DNA from: Phycisphaerales bacterium UBA2396
GTDB lineage: Bacteria > Planctomycetota > Phycisphaerae > Phycisphaerales > UBA1924
Assembly: GCA_002343325.1 (NCBI GenBank)
Contig: DDSG01000050.1
Coordinates: 1 to 14,239, forward strand
Length of the DNA: 14,239 nucleotides
Direction: 5' to 3'
The position numbers and the translations under genes are program-made. Position 1 is the stretch's first letter. Each line of letters starts with the position of its first letter. This document shows positions 14,160 through 14,239 of this stretch, piece by piece. Below the pieces are notes generated by a model. That model ran no database searches. It was not told the DNA's origin and saw only the letters and a program-made list of their open reading frames with translations.

Positions 14160-14239
14160 CGACCGAGTGCCCATCCTCGTGGACGGCCAGCCCTTCGACG
14201 CCCCGCGCGAAGCCAGCGCCGCCGTCGCCGCCATGCTCG
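14152..14239 (+). CDS. Start of a probable small [2Fe-2S]-binding protein (dehydrogenase subunit), cut by the window edge
   Basis: Only 29 codons are visible: MPDDRVPILVDGQPFDAPRE and then ASAAVAAML. The pattern I-x-V-D-G-x-x-x-x-A-P-x-x-A-S-x-A-A-A-x-L is that of the N-terminus of (2Fe-2S)-binding small subunits (HcnA/LhpF type), in which a short ferredoxin-like hairpin precedes the cluster-binding Cys loop. Those cysteines would lie beyond the window. The start overlaps the preceding stop by 8 bases, typical of subunits made in equal amounts. The call depends on a short stretch plus neighbours. Confidence 0.6.
   Translation, partial: MPDDRVPILVDGQPFDAPREASAAVAAML

Noticed and set aside
12993..14234. 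413-codon minus-strand open frame
   Set aside because: Antisense of the DAO-family gene; rich in Gly, Arg and Glu with no fold signature.
1..14239. CRISPR array, tRNA, insertion sequence or prophage
   Set aside because: No regularly spaced repeats, tRNA cloverleaf, transposase motifs or phage genes could be found by reading both strands.

Overview
The window looks like chromosomal DNA of a high-GC planctomycete of the class Phycisphaerae. The evidence is a secreted protein ending in a 'GC-type' dockerin-like tail (last residues Gly-Cys), a planctomycete-style pseudopilin with a C-terminal H..DGH motif, a small lipoprotein with the TGQ-FGYD...RWAAWW signature common in planctomycete HEAT proteins, and strong G/C preference at third codon positions. 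This placement is an inference from family knowledge; no 16S gene is present. Coding density is high and no gene-free stretch exceeds 200 bases.

Left part (1-2211, plus strand): the C-terminal part of a secretin (type II secretion/type IV pilus outer-membrane pore), followed with no gap by a 423-residue lipoprotein of unknown function. This pair converges on a minus-strand gene, with a hairpin between them. That gene (2297-4801) encodes a secreted, dockerin-tailed protein whose front half resembles PstS-type phosphate-binding proteins. Upstream of it on the same strand lies a pseudopilin gene (4944-5981). Secretin, pseudopilin and a dockerin-tailed export candidate therefore sit together, which fits a type II secretion theme.

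Middle part (6175-10360, minus strand): a compact seven-gene operon, in transcription order HEAT-type lipoprotein, RsbW/SpoIIAB-like kinase (HATPase), STAS protein, MlaE lipid-transport permease, ribH, nusB, ftsY. Five of the six junctions overlap by 1-4 bases or are separated by only 2-3 bases; the exception is mlaE-ribH, whose start is uncertain. The front four genes suggest a regulatory switch joined to phospholipid trafficking, and the last three are housekeeping genes. The STAS protein could be an anti-sigma antagonist, an MlaB-like partner of MlaE, or both; this is the most interesting hypothesis in the window.

Right part (10467-14239, plus strand): divergently transcribed guaA (GMP synthase), then after 26 bases a 4-hydroxyproline epimerase, an FAD-dependent D-amino-acid-oxidase-family enzyme, and the first 29 codons of a probable small [2Fe-2S] protein. 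The last three match the layout of hydroxyproline catabolism, with epimerisation followed by a multisubunit D-hydroxyproline dehydrogenase. The cluster continues past the window's edge.

No tRNA, rRNA, CRISPR array, insertion sequence or phage gene was seen.
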